This document shows, piece after piece, positions 9,001 to 15,690 of a DNA stretch of 33,996 nucleotides (positions within the stretch are counted from its first letter, which is position 1; every line of letters begins with the position of its first letter). Made by a program: the position numbers and the translations under genes. The notes below the pieces were generated by a model. That model saw nothing but the letters and a program-made list of their open reading frames with translations. It did not search any database and had not been told where the DNA came from. Source of the stretch: Chthoniobacterales bacterium (GTDB lineage Bacteria; Verrucomicrobiota; Verrucomicrobiia; Chthoniobacterales; UBA10450); the NCBI GenBank assembly GCA_025929155.1, contig JAICMR010000019.1, positions 1 to 33,996 on the forward strand. The letters are read 5' to 3'.

Positions 9001-10671
9001 AATGCGCTCGGCCAAGCGATGAGCAGATGGGCTGACGAGCTTTATGAAAAAAGAAAGCGAAGGCAACCCTCAGGCAAAGTCATTCTTGGTTACGGAAGTG
9101 GAACCGCGACTCACGATGTGGACTTCGAAGAAGCTGCCACCGCCCTATCTGAGATCCTTGATAACTGTCCGCAGACTGAACTCTGGATCGCGGGGCCGCT
9201 CACCTTGCCGGACGCGCTCAGTCGCTTCGGGGACCGGGTTCGCCTGTTTCCTCTAACAAACTGGCGTGGCTGGTTTGAACTCATGAGTGAGATGGACATC
9301 GCGCTTGCGCCGCTGGAGGCGAACAACCTTTTCTGCCGGGCCAAGAGTGAAATTAAGTTTGTGGAAGCGGGAGCCATGGGTCTGCCAGTGGTTGCTTCCC
9401 GAATCGATCCTTTTGCGCAAGCCATCTCTGAAGGAGAAAACGGAATTCTAGCTGGGACGAGCACGGAGTGGAAACGGGCGTTGCAACTGTTGATCGAGCA
9501 GCCGGAGAAACGACTGGCAATGGGTGAAGCGGCTCGCCTGACAGTTGCCCAACGCTATAGCCCGGAAGCGCGGACCTCGGACCTCGCGAAGATCCTAAAG
9601 CAGATCGGCTGTGGGGAAAGAATCACGGGTTCTGCCGCGGCGCTCTTGAAACTCAACTGGCTTATCCCTGAGCCTTTCCCTGGCGCGGGCGGCGACATGG
9701 GTATTTTCCGGATTATTCGTTATCTCGCCGAGTTCGGCCATGACTGTCGAGTCTATGTCGTGGCGTATGACTTGATGAATGACTTTGATAGTGAGCGAGT
9801 GCGCAAATATATCCATGAGCATTTCGGACCTACACGTGCGCATTATGAACGCTGGGATGGAGTGGTGCGAGACGCCGATGCGACCTTTGCCACTTTTTGG
9901 CCAACCGCGGAGAACCTGCTCGCGCTTCCCAACGGCGGCCGTCGCTACTATCTCGTGCAGGATTTCGAACCGTCGTTCTATCCGGACGATCCGCGCCATT
10001 ACGAACGTGCGGAAAAGACTTATCAATCAGGTCTCCGCTGCATTACTCTCGGTCCGTGGCTGGCGAAGCTTTTGCGTGTCAAATATGGTGCGAAAGCGAG
10101 TTACTTCGATTTTGCGGTCGATACACACACTTACTTCCCGCGACCTGGACAACATTCGGGGATCAGGAGAGTGTGCTTCTACGCTCGTCCCGCTACGCCG
10201 CGACGTGCTTATGAACTGGGACTAAAGGCCTTTGAGCTCCTCCATCAGCAACTTCCGGAAGTGGAAATTGTTTTCTTCGGCGCAGATGCTCTTATCCCCA
10301 CTCCTTCGTTTCCACATCGCAATTGGGGCAAGGTGAGTCAGGGCGAGCTGGCGAAACTCTACTCAAGCTGTGATGTAGGAGTGGTTTTCTCGCTTTCCAA
10401 TCCTTCTTTCGTGCCGCTCGAGATGATGGCTTGCGCTTGCGCGGTCGTCGAACTGGCGAGCGAACGATGGGAAGGAATCCTGACCCATGGAAAAGACGCC
10501 TGGCTCGTCGATTCGAGCCCCGAAGCAGTTGCCAACGGCGTCAAAGAGCTATTCACGAACGATTCCTTGCGGGAGCGATTGGTCGAGGCCGGCTTGCAAC
10601 GGACTCGCACCATGAGTTGGCGCAATTCTGCCCGTCAGGTCGAAACCATCCTGCTGAGTGATGACTCCTGA
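6031..10671 (+). CDS. Very large multi-domain glycosyltransferase (CgeB-like, GT2, GT4, WsaF-like)
   Basis: About 1,546 residues with at least four transferase modules. Residues 1-120: the small GW/SGF domain also seen in the upstream protein. About 170-475: a GT-B domain resembling CgeB/spore-coat glycosyltransferases (RRVELFATSKSN, ITFLGSLTDRREEFF, NSKILLNVHYSEQRYFEWH, NGCCIITE). About 582-800: GT2 (VISVVITLYNYARF, VVEDASTDDS, MMDADNLIYP, FGWEDYDLWLR). About 838-1193: GT4-like (FDTDDLVFEPD, VILGYGSGTATHD, KFVEAGAMGLPVVAS). About 1206-1546: WsaF/rhamnosyltransferase-like GT4 (LNWLIPEPFPGAGGD, YYLVQDFEPSFYPDD, PSFVPLEMMACACAVV). Start: ATG 6031, overlapping the previous stop as ATGA; an in-frame GTG at 6022 is the alternative. 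The protein could assemble a multi-sugar repeat. From about 7.4 kb onward it lacks exact copies of the window-wide motif and by eye seems less GC-rich, so the 3' part may have a different origin. Confidence 0.87.
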   Translation: MSRSASKPAGAAFAFRLDTPIPGRVFAGEVQVTGWLLHRTGEPIHGIRAVVEKRFRRRRICRARRKRSRLDAAAAFPELPGAKSSGFLLQIPLSLGKQRVRLEVQDAARVWRLFHLAQVRALPLQSLARLGFPRVRRLLLGSLTRSYGAQNILRAPATPDSVTTSRPRASTIRRVELFATSKSNLFIREIGELLAAGFAEVGIPAQLHLDQPPVENPPDELLQIVVTPHEFFNLYLTQSFSREDARRLARGAILLGTEQPETRWFQSNLQWAPSARGMADIHPLGVLAYCTRDMPCHHLALGYHPRLRSRMQKPSVARSVDITFLGSLTDRREEFFARHAEFFSQRPCHLRFVPLDFAKTKTTRSYLDAEKRNALLANSKILLNVHYSEQRYFEWHRLLVGLANGCCIITETCEGHGPLVPGEHFIMVEPENLIPACEYYLAQPNECARIAEQGFAFVEKHLRQAQLCENFLRDLPGAGCAVPRDAAAVPLPRALRRNFARLRRRDFSQAVAADLHEFMRAPALPAEPKPAPSNEMVATQRAQAIERRSAYHVRLEEQESRRATGENVWTLHDNDSYAAGAAPVISVVITLYNYARFIRDCVASIESSASQLGEVIEVIVVEDASTDDSLAQALVCQKDTGLPMRIVAKHFNTGLADARNVGIRLARAAFVFMMDADNLIYPPALRELFAAISVGERAAAYSLLARFRETPRECFGLLSPFPWDPQILVQQPYVDAMALFRRDVLLELEGYDSQLSQIGWFGWEDYDLWLRLAARDLPVGFVPNILCLYRQHDISMLSLTNLFELDLVSHFYERFSELSDRFEPQATLFGVDRRKIRKGKCSFFIASGCPIATTTLYRCVHLQEQLARLSHEANVAEWFNEEAIDLEEALSYDVIVLYRLPMSARVRELLGRAQKTGKRVIFDTDDLVFEPDLISWHRAVAQLSEKNQEQHRMGVQRYLETLLAANVVLTSTPLLAEYAAARGKQTYVHRNALGQAMSRWADELYEKRKRRQPSGKVILGYGSGTATHDVDFEEAATALSEILDNCPQTELWIAGPLTLPDALSRFGDRVRLFPLTNWRGWFELMSEMDIALAPLEANNLFCRAKSEIKFVEAGAMGLPVVASRIDPFAQAISEGENGILAGTSTEWKRALQLLIEQPEKRLAMGEAARLTVAQRYSPEARTSDLAKILKQIGCGERITGSAAALLKLNWLIPEPFPGAGGDMGIFRIIRYLAEFGHDCRVYVVAYDLMNDFDSERVRKYIHEHFGPTRAHYERWDGVVRDADATFATFWPTAENLLALPNGGRRYYLVQDFEPSFYPDDPRHYERAEKTYQSGLRCITLGPWLAKLLRVKYGAKASYFDFAVDTHTYFPRPGQHSGIRRVCFYARPATPRRAYELGLKAFELLHQQLPEVEIVFFGADALIPTPSFPHRNWGKVSQGELAKLYSSCDVGVVFSLSNPSFVPLEMMACACAVVELASERWEGILTHGKDAWLVDSSPEAVANGVKELFTNDSLRERLVEAGLQRTRTMSWRNSARQVETILLSDDS

Positions 10672-11896
10672 AGAGCTTCCATCGCATCATTTCCAACCTC
10701 TGCGCTACGGTTTGGGGGCGTGGACCGAACATATTTTCTTTGCCTATGACGTGGTGGCGCAGCTGCGGCCCGCTGTCTTAGTCGAATTAGGAATGGATCG
10801 CGGTGAGAGTTACTTCGCCTTTTGTCAGGCTGCGCTCGAGACTGATACGAAAACTCGCTGCTTTGCAGTGGATCATTGGCGGGGCGACCCGCACGCCGGA
10901 AGTTACGATGAAGCCACCTTCATGGAAGTAGCGAGTTATAACCAGGAGCATTACGCCACCTTCTCGACTTTGCTGCGATCATCCTTTGATGACGCCCTAC
11001 ATAACTTTGCGCCTGAAAGTATTGATCTTTTGCACCTGGACGGCCACCACTCCGAGGAAGCGGTCCGGCATGATCTGGACTTGTGGCTGCCCAAACTGCG
11101 GCCCGGTGGAATCTTGCTGATGCACGATGTGGCGATGCGCGGGCGCGGGTTTGGCGTTTGGAAAGTGTGGGCAGAACTGATCGCGCGGGGGCGTTGGTTC
11201 ACGTTCGACACGCCGCCGGGTCTGGGAGTCTGGGAAAAGTTACCAGTGCAGATGCAGCCCCTGCTGCTCGAGACACTGCTCCGTCATGCCGAGCGAAGCG
11301 GAGCGGAGTCGAGTGATCGCGATGAGTTGCTGAGCGGCTTCGAAGCAGGCCATCCGGGCGCCAAGGTTGCGTCGCGGGATCCTTTGGCTCCGCAATGCTC
11401 CGCCGAGGATGAACGGGATGGTTTGCGACGGTATTACCGAGAGCACAATTCCCGGTTGCAGGAAAAGATAGCCGAGCAATGGCGTGACGGAAGCGTTCGG
11501 AGCGCGCCGATGGCAGGCGAAACAGTTATCCAGGTTTTCTGGTCGAGTGATGGCGACTTTTCCGAAGAACAGTCGGTAGACGCGCGGATCGGGCACGGGA
11601 GTTGGAAAGACGTCGTGATCCCGCTGCCTAACGAGGCGCCTGTGAGTCAGCTGCGAATCGATTTCTTTAGCGCGCTCACGATCATTGAAATCAGCGAGAT
11701 CAGCGCTGACACCCGGCCACTCGACCTCGCTGCGATCTCGTTAGGCGGCGACTGTGTACGGCTGAGTCTCGAGCCGTTTCGAATCCAGATCACAGGAATA
11801 GATCCGCAACTTTACCCAGCTGTTTTTTCCCCTGCTTTCTCCGTGCCAAACCTGGCTATTCGACTGCGATTACGCGTCAGCCAAACGCGGCTTTAA
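10661..11896 (+). CDS. Class I methyltransferase with C-terminal beta-rich domain and repeat-derived linker
   Basis: 411 residues. The N-terminal domain (to about 205) is a Methyltransf_24-type SAM enzyme: AVLVELGMDRGESYFAF is motif I, CFAVDHWRGD follows strand 2, IDLLHLDGHHSEEAV is the active-site strand, and PGGILLMHDV is the next strand. The C-terminal domain (about 285-411) looks like a beta-sandwich (IQVFWSSDGDFSEEQSVD, GSWKDVVIPLP, QLRIDFFS), of the sort attached to glycan-modifying enzymes. The linker between them, about residues 208-252, is encoded by a dispersed inverted-repeat element (11283-11413). Start: ATG 10661 (a GTG lies at 10658); it overlaps the preceding gene by 11 nt, so translation is probably coupled. 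It is the last gene of the glycan cluster, convergent with nusB. Substrate unknown. Confidence 0.8.
   Translation: MTPEELPSHHFQPLRYGLGAWTEHIFFAYDVVAQLRPAVLVELGMDRGESYFAFCQAALETDTKTRCFAVDHWRGDPHAGSYDEATFMEVASYNQEHYATFSTLLRSSFDDALHNFAPESIDLLHLDGHHSEEAVRHDLDLWLPKLRPGGILLMHDVAMRGRGFGVWKVWAELIARGRWFTFDTPPGLGVWEKLPVQMQPLLLETLLRHAERSGAESSDRDELLSGFEAGHPGAKVASRDPLAPQCSAEDERDGLRRYYREHNSRLQEKIAEQWRDGSVRSAPMAGETVIQVFWSSDGDFSEEQSVDARIGHGSWKDVVIPLPNEAPVSQLRIDFFSALTIIEISEISADTRPLDLAAISLGGDCVRLSLEPFRIQITGIDPQLYPAVFSPAFSVPNLAIRLRLRVSQTRL
11283..11413. repeat. Dispersed inverted-repeat element (family A, copy 1) inside a coding sequence
   Basis: The left arm, 11283-11318, begins GTCATGCCGAGCGAAGCGG and ends GGAGTCGAGTGATC. 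The right arm, 11371-11413, begins GTCGCGGGATCCT and ends GAGGATGAAC and is a diverged reverse complement of the left. It matches the element at 15498-15613 and, more loosely, the one at 25655-25794. Here it is open in the methyltransferase frame and encodes a hydrophilic linker (RHAERSGAESSD, later SRDPLAPQCSAEDERDG). Confidence 0.7.
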
Positions 11897-11975
11897 TCCT
11901 ACACGTCCACCCCGCACTTACACTTACGTCCATGGGTAAGAGTGCAGGCGGAAGTGTAACGATAAGCTCGCGAAC

Positions 11976-12413
11976 TCAGGTCTGGTTAGGGCTGGCGTCG
12001 CGGAGCGGCCGCGAAAGATCGTCTTTTACCCGATCCAGGATGCCATTCACGAAACGCCCGGAGTCGGGCCCGCCAAATTCCTTCGCGAGTTCGATCGCTT
12101 CATTGATCGAAACAACCGGAGGAATGTCATCCCGATAGAACATCTCGTAGATCCCGAGCCGAAGCACGTTCCGATCGACCGCCGAGATGCGGCGGAATTC
12201 GTAGTTCTCGCAGTAGCGCGCGATGCGTTCGTCGATCTCCGGCAGGTGCAGGAGCATCCCTTCGATGAGCGGTTGAGCAAATTGTTGAACGCTGCTTTTC
12301 GCCGGGCACAGTTCCCAAAACTCGGAAATCGTCTCCGGGCTGTCGCCGCCATGGAGGTCGCGCCAGAAATGATATTGCAAGGCCGCGCGCCGGGCTGAGT
12401 GCCGCTTGCCCAT
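11976..12413 (-). CDS. nusB: Transcription antitermination factor NusB
   Basis: 145-residue all-helical RNA-binding protein which, with NusE (ribosomal protein S10), binds boxA in rRNA leader transcripts for antitermination. Family hallmarks are the N-terminal RRAALQYHFW (usual form R-A-Q-LY) and the C-terminal half with IDERIARYCENYEFRRISAVDRNVLRLGIYEMFY followed by PPVVSINEAIELAKEFG and FVNGILDRV. It is the third gene of a ribBA-ribH-nusB operon: its ATG (12413) lies one base after the ribH stop, suggesting coupled translation. This ribH-nusB linkage is common in bacteria. It is convergent with the glycan cluster, with 79 bases between. Confidence 0.95.
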   Translation of the reverse strand: MGKRHSARRAALQYHFWRDLHGGDSPETISEFWELCPAKSSVQQFAQPLIEGMLLHLPEIDERIARYCENYEFRRISAVDRNVLRLGIYEMFYRDDIPPVVSINEAIELAKEFGGPDSGRFVNGILDRVKDDLSRPLRDASPNQT

Positions 12414-12414
12414 G

Positions 12415-12888
12415 TTAGCTGCGAATCTCGGCCAGGAGATTCGTCATTTCGAGCGCCGCGCGCGCGGCTTCTGTTCCGCGGTTGATCTTGTCACCAAGAC
12501 AGCGCTCGCGCGCCTGCTCTTTGTTTTTTAAACTCTGAACGGCGTGAATCACCGGCACGCCGTATTCGAGCGCGATCTGCTGCAGCGATTGCGTGACGAC
12601 TTCGCCGAGAAGACGCGCGTGATCGGTCTCTCCTTCAATAATGACGCCGAGGGCGATGATGGCTTCCGCCTTTTTTTTCCGCGCGATCTCGCGAACCACG
12701 ATTGGAATTTCAAAGGCACCAGGGACTTGATGGACTGTGACGTTCGACTGCGGCGAAAGCGCGCGCAGCTCTTGGGTGCAGTGGGTCACGAGTCCGTCCA
12801 CATAGTTGGCGTTAAATTGGCTGGCAACGACCGTGAACCCGCGCTTCACACTCACGAGACGCGGCCGTGGCGGAACGAACTGCGACAT
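12415..12888 (-). CDS. ribH: 6,7-dimethyl-8-ribityllumazine synthase
   Basis: Condenses 5-amino-6-ribitylaminouracil with 3,4-dihydroxy-2-butanone 4-phosphate, the penultimate step of riboflavin synthesis. 157 residues, the usual length. Visible family motifs: ASQFNANYVDGL, VPGAFEIPIVV, ALGVIIEGETDHARLL (the catalytic histidine sits in GETDH, at the place of the usual GxTxH) and VIHAVQSLKNKEQARERCL (commonly GVLT-xxx-QA-ER). The RGxT arginine is Glu here. The ATG at 12888 was chosen because the protein then begins MSQFVPPRPRL; the upstream frame belongs to ribBA shadow sequence. A copy of the window motif in the form CCTAACGA ends on the A of this ATG, so the usual ribosome binding site position is occupied by it. 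The 49-base gap to ribBA contains no other feature. Confidence 0.95.
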   Translation of the reverse strand: MSQFVPPRPRLVSVKRGFTVVASQFNANYVDGLVTHCTQELRALSPQSNVTVHQVPGAFEIPIVVREIARKKKAEAIIALGVIIEGETDHARLLGEVVTQSLQQIALEYGVPVIHAVQSLKNKEQARERCLGDKINRGTEAARAALEMTNLLAEIRS

Positions 12889-12937
12889 CGTTAGGGAAAA
12901 ATCCGCAACTTGAAATTCGGAACTCGAAACGCCGGCC

Positions 12938-14152
12938 TCACAACAGATGCCCCATCTTGAGCTTTTTCGTCTCAAGATATCTGGCGTTATGTTCGTTAGG
13001 CATGCTCCGGATCGGAAGCTGTTCGACCATTTGCATTCCGTATCCTTCGAGCCCCACGACCTTTTTCGGATTGTTCGTGAGGAAACGGAACTTCCGCACG
13101 CCGAGATCGTGGAGAATCTGCGCACCGATGCCGTAATCGCGCAGGTCGCTGGCGAAACCGAGGCGCGCATTCGCTTCCACCGTGTCGAGGCCTTCTTCCT
13201 GCAGTTTGTAGGCGTGAATCTTCGCGGCGAGCCCGATGCCGCGCCCTTCCTGGCGCATGTAAACGAGGACGCCGCCGGCTTCACTGATTTGCTGCAGCGC
13301 GGCGTGGAGCTGGTTTCCGCAGTCGCAGCGGCGCGAACCGAACACATCGCCGGTGAGACACTCGCTGTGGACGCGCACGAGTGTCGGTTTGGTCTTCGAG
13401 ATTTTCCCTTTCACAAGTGCGAGATGGTGCGCGCCGTCGAGTGTCGAGCGATACATGTGCAGGTCGAAATCGCCGTAATCAGTCGGCATTTTCACGACCT
13501 GCTCGCGCACGATCAGCTTCTCGCGCACCCGACGGTAGGCGATCAAATTCTGGATCGTGCAGATCCGGAGCCGGTGCTTTTTCTTGAACACCATCAGCTC
13601 GGGCAGACGCGCCATCGTGCCGTCGTCATGCAGAATTTCACAAAGCACCCCGGCTGGTTGCAGACCGGCAAGCCGGGCGAGATCGACTGCCGCTTCCGTA
13701 TGACCCGCGCGGCGCAATACGCCGCCTTCCTGCGCGCGGAGTGGGAAAATGTGACCAGGCTGCACGAGATCGGCGGGCGTGGATTTCGGATTCGCGATCG
13801 TGCGGATCGTCTCCGCCCGATCGTGCGCGCTGATGCCGGTGGTGACATGGCGCGCGGCGTCGACCGAGACGGTGAAATCGGTCCGGTACATCTCGCGGTT
13901 TTGCGCGACCATCCGCTGCAGACCGAGTTGCTCAGCGCGCTCGGCAACGATCGGCACGCAGATCAATCCGCGTCCGTGCATGGTCATGAAATTAATCGCC
14001 TGCGGCGTTGCCTTTTCCGCGGCCATAATGAGGTCGCCTTCGTTCTCGCGATCGGCGTCATCGGTCACGATCACCATTTTGCCGGCGGACAGATCGTGCA
14101 GGACCTCATCGATCGCATCGAATTGGAAGGCTTCCGGCGCTTGGATGATCAT
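12938..14152 (-). CDS. ribBA: Bifunctional 3,4-dihydroxy-2-butanone 4-phosphate synthase / GTP cyclohydrolase II
   Basis: Provides both precursors of lumazine: the butanone phosphate from ribulose 5-phosphate and the pyrimidine from GTP. 404 residues. The N-terminal RibB domain (to about 200) has [28 protein letters not shown] and [17 protein letters not shown]. The C-terminal RibA domain has [20 protein letters not shown], whose three cysteines are the zinc ligands, and [19 protein letters not shown] with the catalytic arginine region, then [16 protein letters not shown]. Both active sites look intact, so the fusion should be bifunctional. ATG 14152 is the only good start (MIIQAPEAF). No FMN riboswitch is recognisable upstream; the region instead holds a palindromic repeat. 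First gene of the ribBA-ribH-nusB operon. Confidence 0.97.
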   Translation of the reverse strand: MIIQAPEAFQFDAIDEVLHDLSAGKMVIVTDDADRENEGDLIMAAEKATPQAINFMTMHGRGLICVPIVAERAEQLGLQRMVAQNREMYRTDFTVSVDAARHVTTGISAHDRAETIRTIANPKSTPADLVQPGHIFPLRAQEGGVLRRAGHTEAAVDLARLAGLQPAGVLCEILHDDGTMARLPELMVFKKKHRLRICTIQNLIAYRRVREKLIVREQVVKMPTDYGDFDLHMYRSTLDGAHHLALVKGKISKTKPTLVRVHSECLTGDVFGSRRCDCGNQLHAALQQISEAGGVLVYMRQEGRGIGLAAKIHAYKLQEEGLDTVEANARLGFASDLRDYGIGAQILHDLGVRKFRFLTNNPKKVVGLEGYGMQMVEQLPIRSMPNEHNARYLETKKLKMGHLL

Positions 14153-14222
14153 CGGATCGGTAACATCGCTTTCCGGGGCTAGGTCGCAACGGATTTAACC
14201 GCAGGGAACGCGCAGAACGTGG

Positions 14223-14309
14223 CCTGGTGGGGGCGAGACTCCGTCGAGCCGGCGTCAAGAATTCTGAAGAGACTGTGCTTTGCCCTCGACGGAGTCTCGC
14301 GCTACCAGG
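14223..14309. repeat. Palindromic repeat (family B, copy 1) upstream of ribBA
   Basis: A 16-bp perfect stem (14233-14248, GCGAGACTCCGTCGAG, pairing with 14285-14300) encloses a 36-base loop, and an outer CCTGGT/ACCAGG pair (from 14223 and up to 14309) extends it. The same sequence, slightly mutated, recurs at 28136-28220, so this is a dispersed REP-like element and not a gene-specific leader. It lies between the ACT-domain gene and ribBA, both on the minus strand, and could act as a transcript terminator or processing site. There is no poly-T tract. Confidence 0.7.
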
Positions 14310-14312
14310 GCC

Positions 14313-14783
14313 CTAACGAGAGATATCCGCCTGACTCAGCAGCTTGAAGCCTTCACCCTGAAGCACGGAGGTGGCGCACTCCGTGTCGTCCACGTGCATC
14401 GCCAGGGCCGCGAGGCCATGCGGCCGGGTCAGGAGCGGATAGCTGAAATGCATATTCACCTCCGCCATGAGGAGTGCGGCGAGCAGCTCGGAAAGCTCGG
14501 TCGCGACCTCCGACATCTCCACCACCACCATTTCGCAGACGCTGAACGCGACATCGTGTTCGTGGAAGATATTCTCCACCGTCTCGGGATCGCTCACCAC
14601 GACGCGGGCGATCGCCGAATCGGTCTGCTCTGCGATACTGAGTGCCACAACGTGCGTGTTCCGCGTGCTGAGCAGCTTCACGATATCAAGCATCGCTCCG
14701 ACCTTGTTGGGGAGGAAGATGGAGAACTGTTTCACCAGCGGACCGGCGATGTGCGAGGTGGTTTCAGGATTCTTCGTAGCCAT
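14313..14783 (-). CDS. Tandem ACT-domain protein
   Basis: 156-residue soluble protein made of two ACT-like ligand-binding modules: residues about 18-82 (KQFSIFLPNKVGAMLDIVKL, then VVALSIAEQTDSAIARVVV) and about 85-150 (MVVVEMSEVATELSELLAAL, then MAEVNMHFSYPLL). The first begins with the typical PNKVGAL-like turn where amino acids bind in ACT domains. There is no catalytic domain, so an amino-acid-sensing or regulatory subunit role is likely; similar stand-alone proteins are often labelled acetolactate-synthase-like, but no partner is seen nearby. Start: ATG 14783 (MATKNPETT); an in-frame ATG at 14795 is possible. The TAG stop lies within a copy of the window motif (14312-14319). Confidence 0.8.
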   Translation of the reverse strand: MATKNPETTSHIAGPLVKQFSIFLPNKVGAMLDIVKLLSTRNTHVVALSIAEQTDSAIARVVVSDPETVENIFHEHDVAFSVCEMVVVEMSEVATELSELLAALLMAEVNMHFSYPLLTRPHGLAALAMHVDDTECATSVLQGEGFKLLSQADISR

Positions 14784-14907
14784 AAAATCCCGCATCACGC
14801 GGGTCGACAATATGCGAGTGGCGCGCCGAGGGTGGCAACTGAATAGTTGGCGTCTGGCGGCGCAGCAGAGACTTGCCGTTCGCGTGTCGCTGCAGGAGTG
14901 AAATCGC

Positions 14908-15507
14908 ATGCCCCATCGCAGTTCCGGTCCATCGTCGCCAAATCGCTACGTCGCTTTTCTCCGCGGTATCAATCTGGGTAAGCGGAGGCCACCGATGAGC
15001 GAGTTGCGGGCGCTCTTCGTTGAACTCGGTTTCGCCGAGGTCGAGACCTTCATCGCCAGCGGGAATGTTCTCTTTTCAACCACGAGCAACGAGGCAAAGA
15101 AGCTCGAGGAAAAGATCGCGCAGCATCTCGAGAAGTCGCTCGGTTACCGAGTCGATACTTTTCTGCGCACGGCTGAGGAAGTCGTCGCGCTCGGAGAAGG
15201 CAAAGTCTTTCCGGAGGAAGGCCAGGAAGGAATCACCGTGCACGTCGGATTCCTGCACGACAGGTTACCGGCGGACGCAGCGAAGAAACTGACTGCCATG
15301 AAAACAGCCGAGGACGAGTTTCGCGTCGGCGAGCGGGAGTATTACTGGCTTTGCCGGGTTCGCACCTCCGACTCCAAAGTCTGGAGCCATCCGGAGGTGC
15401 GCGCCCTGAAATTGCCTGCTTCGTCGATGCGTAATATGACCACTGTTCGGAAGTTGATCGCAAAACATCTCGTATCAGCAAGGTCCCGAACAGCCGAGTC
15501 ATCCTGA
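14908..15507 (+). CDS. DUF1697 family protein
   Basis: 199 residues. The family signature is clear: RYVAFLRGINLGKRRPPMSE, then LRALFVELGFAEVETFIASGNVLF, and later a conserved C-terminal region (LPASSMRNMTTVRKLIAKHL, normally R-N-W-nTv-kL). Function is unknown for the family. Start: ATG 14908, preceded by CAGGAG ten bases upstream. The last residues (after about SARSRTAESS) and the TGA stop come from the left end of a dispersed repeat element (15498-15613), which seems to have replaced or extended the natural C-terminus. It is divergent from the ACT-domain gene. Confidence 0.88.
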   Translation: MPHRSSGPSSPNRYVAFLRGINLGKRRPPMSELRALFVELGFAEVETFIASGNVLFSTTSNEAKKLEEKIAQHLEKSLGYRVDTFLRTAEEVVALGEGKVFPEEGQEGITVHVGFLHDRLPADAAKKLTAMKTAEDEFRVGEREYYWLCRVRTSDSKVWSHPEVRALKLPASSMRNMTTVRKLIAKHLVSARSRTAESS

Positions 15508-15613
15508 GCGAAGCGGAAACGGAGTCGAAGGATCCCGTGGAGTTTCCGTAGCACGAGCGTGCACGAACAATCGCGGGATCCTGGGCTCCGTCTTTTGGCC
15601 CGCTCAGCCTGAC
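15498..15613. repeat. Dispersed inverted-repeat element (family A, copy 2)
   Basis: The left arm, 15498-15534, begins GTCATCCTGAGCGAAGCGG and ends GGAGTCGAAGGATC. The right arm, 15571-15613, begins TCGCGGGATCCTGGGCTCCG and ends CTCAGCCTGAC, its imperfect reverse complement. The arms read GTCAT-CTGAGCG...GGATCCCG and CGGGATCC...CAGCCTGAC. The element overlaps the 3' end of the DUF1697 gene and supplies its stop codon. Confidence 0.75.
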
Positions 15614-15670
15614 CCGCTTCCCAATGGTTTTGTTTGGACAGCCCGAGAGTGAGCCGATACGATCAGTGCG

Positions 15671-15690
15671 GGAGGAGAGGGCTTCCTGTG
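15671..15690 (+). promoter_or_regulatory. Strong Shine-Dalgarno sequence fixing a GTG start
   Basis: GGAGGAGAGG at 15671-15680 lies seven bases before GTG 15688. It is the best ribosome binding site in the window, where most starts lack one. It argues that the cyclase protein starts at this GTG and not at the TTG at 15634 in the same frame. Confidence 0.75.

Noticed and set aside
11911-11962. Inverted repeat TTACACTT/AAGTGTAA between the methyltransferase and nusB, considered as a bidirectional terminator
   Set aside because: Only eight bases pair, the stem is AT-rich with a long loop, and no T-tract follows on either strand.
12947-14182. 411-codon open frame on the plus strand antisense to ribBA
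   Set aside because: It lies wholly against ribBA, has His/Asp/Glu/Arg-rich content with no domain, and long antisense frames are expected in GC-rich DNA.
14153-14312. Possible FMN riboswitch upstream of ribBA
   Set aside because: The conserved FMN-element sequence blocks are not found; the region is explained by the palindromic repeat family B.
15634-15687. TTG start for the cyclase protein 54 bases upstream
   Set aside because: A strong GGAGGAGAGG ribosome binding site lies between it and GTG 15688, and the extra residues match nothing.
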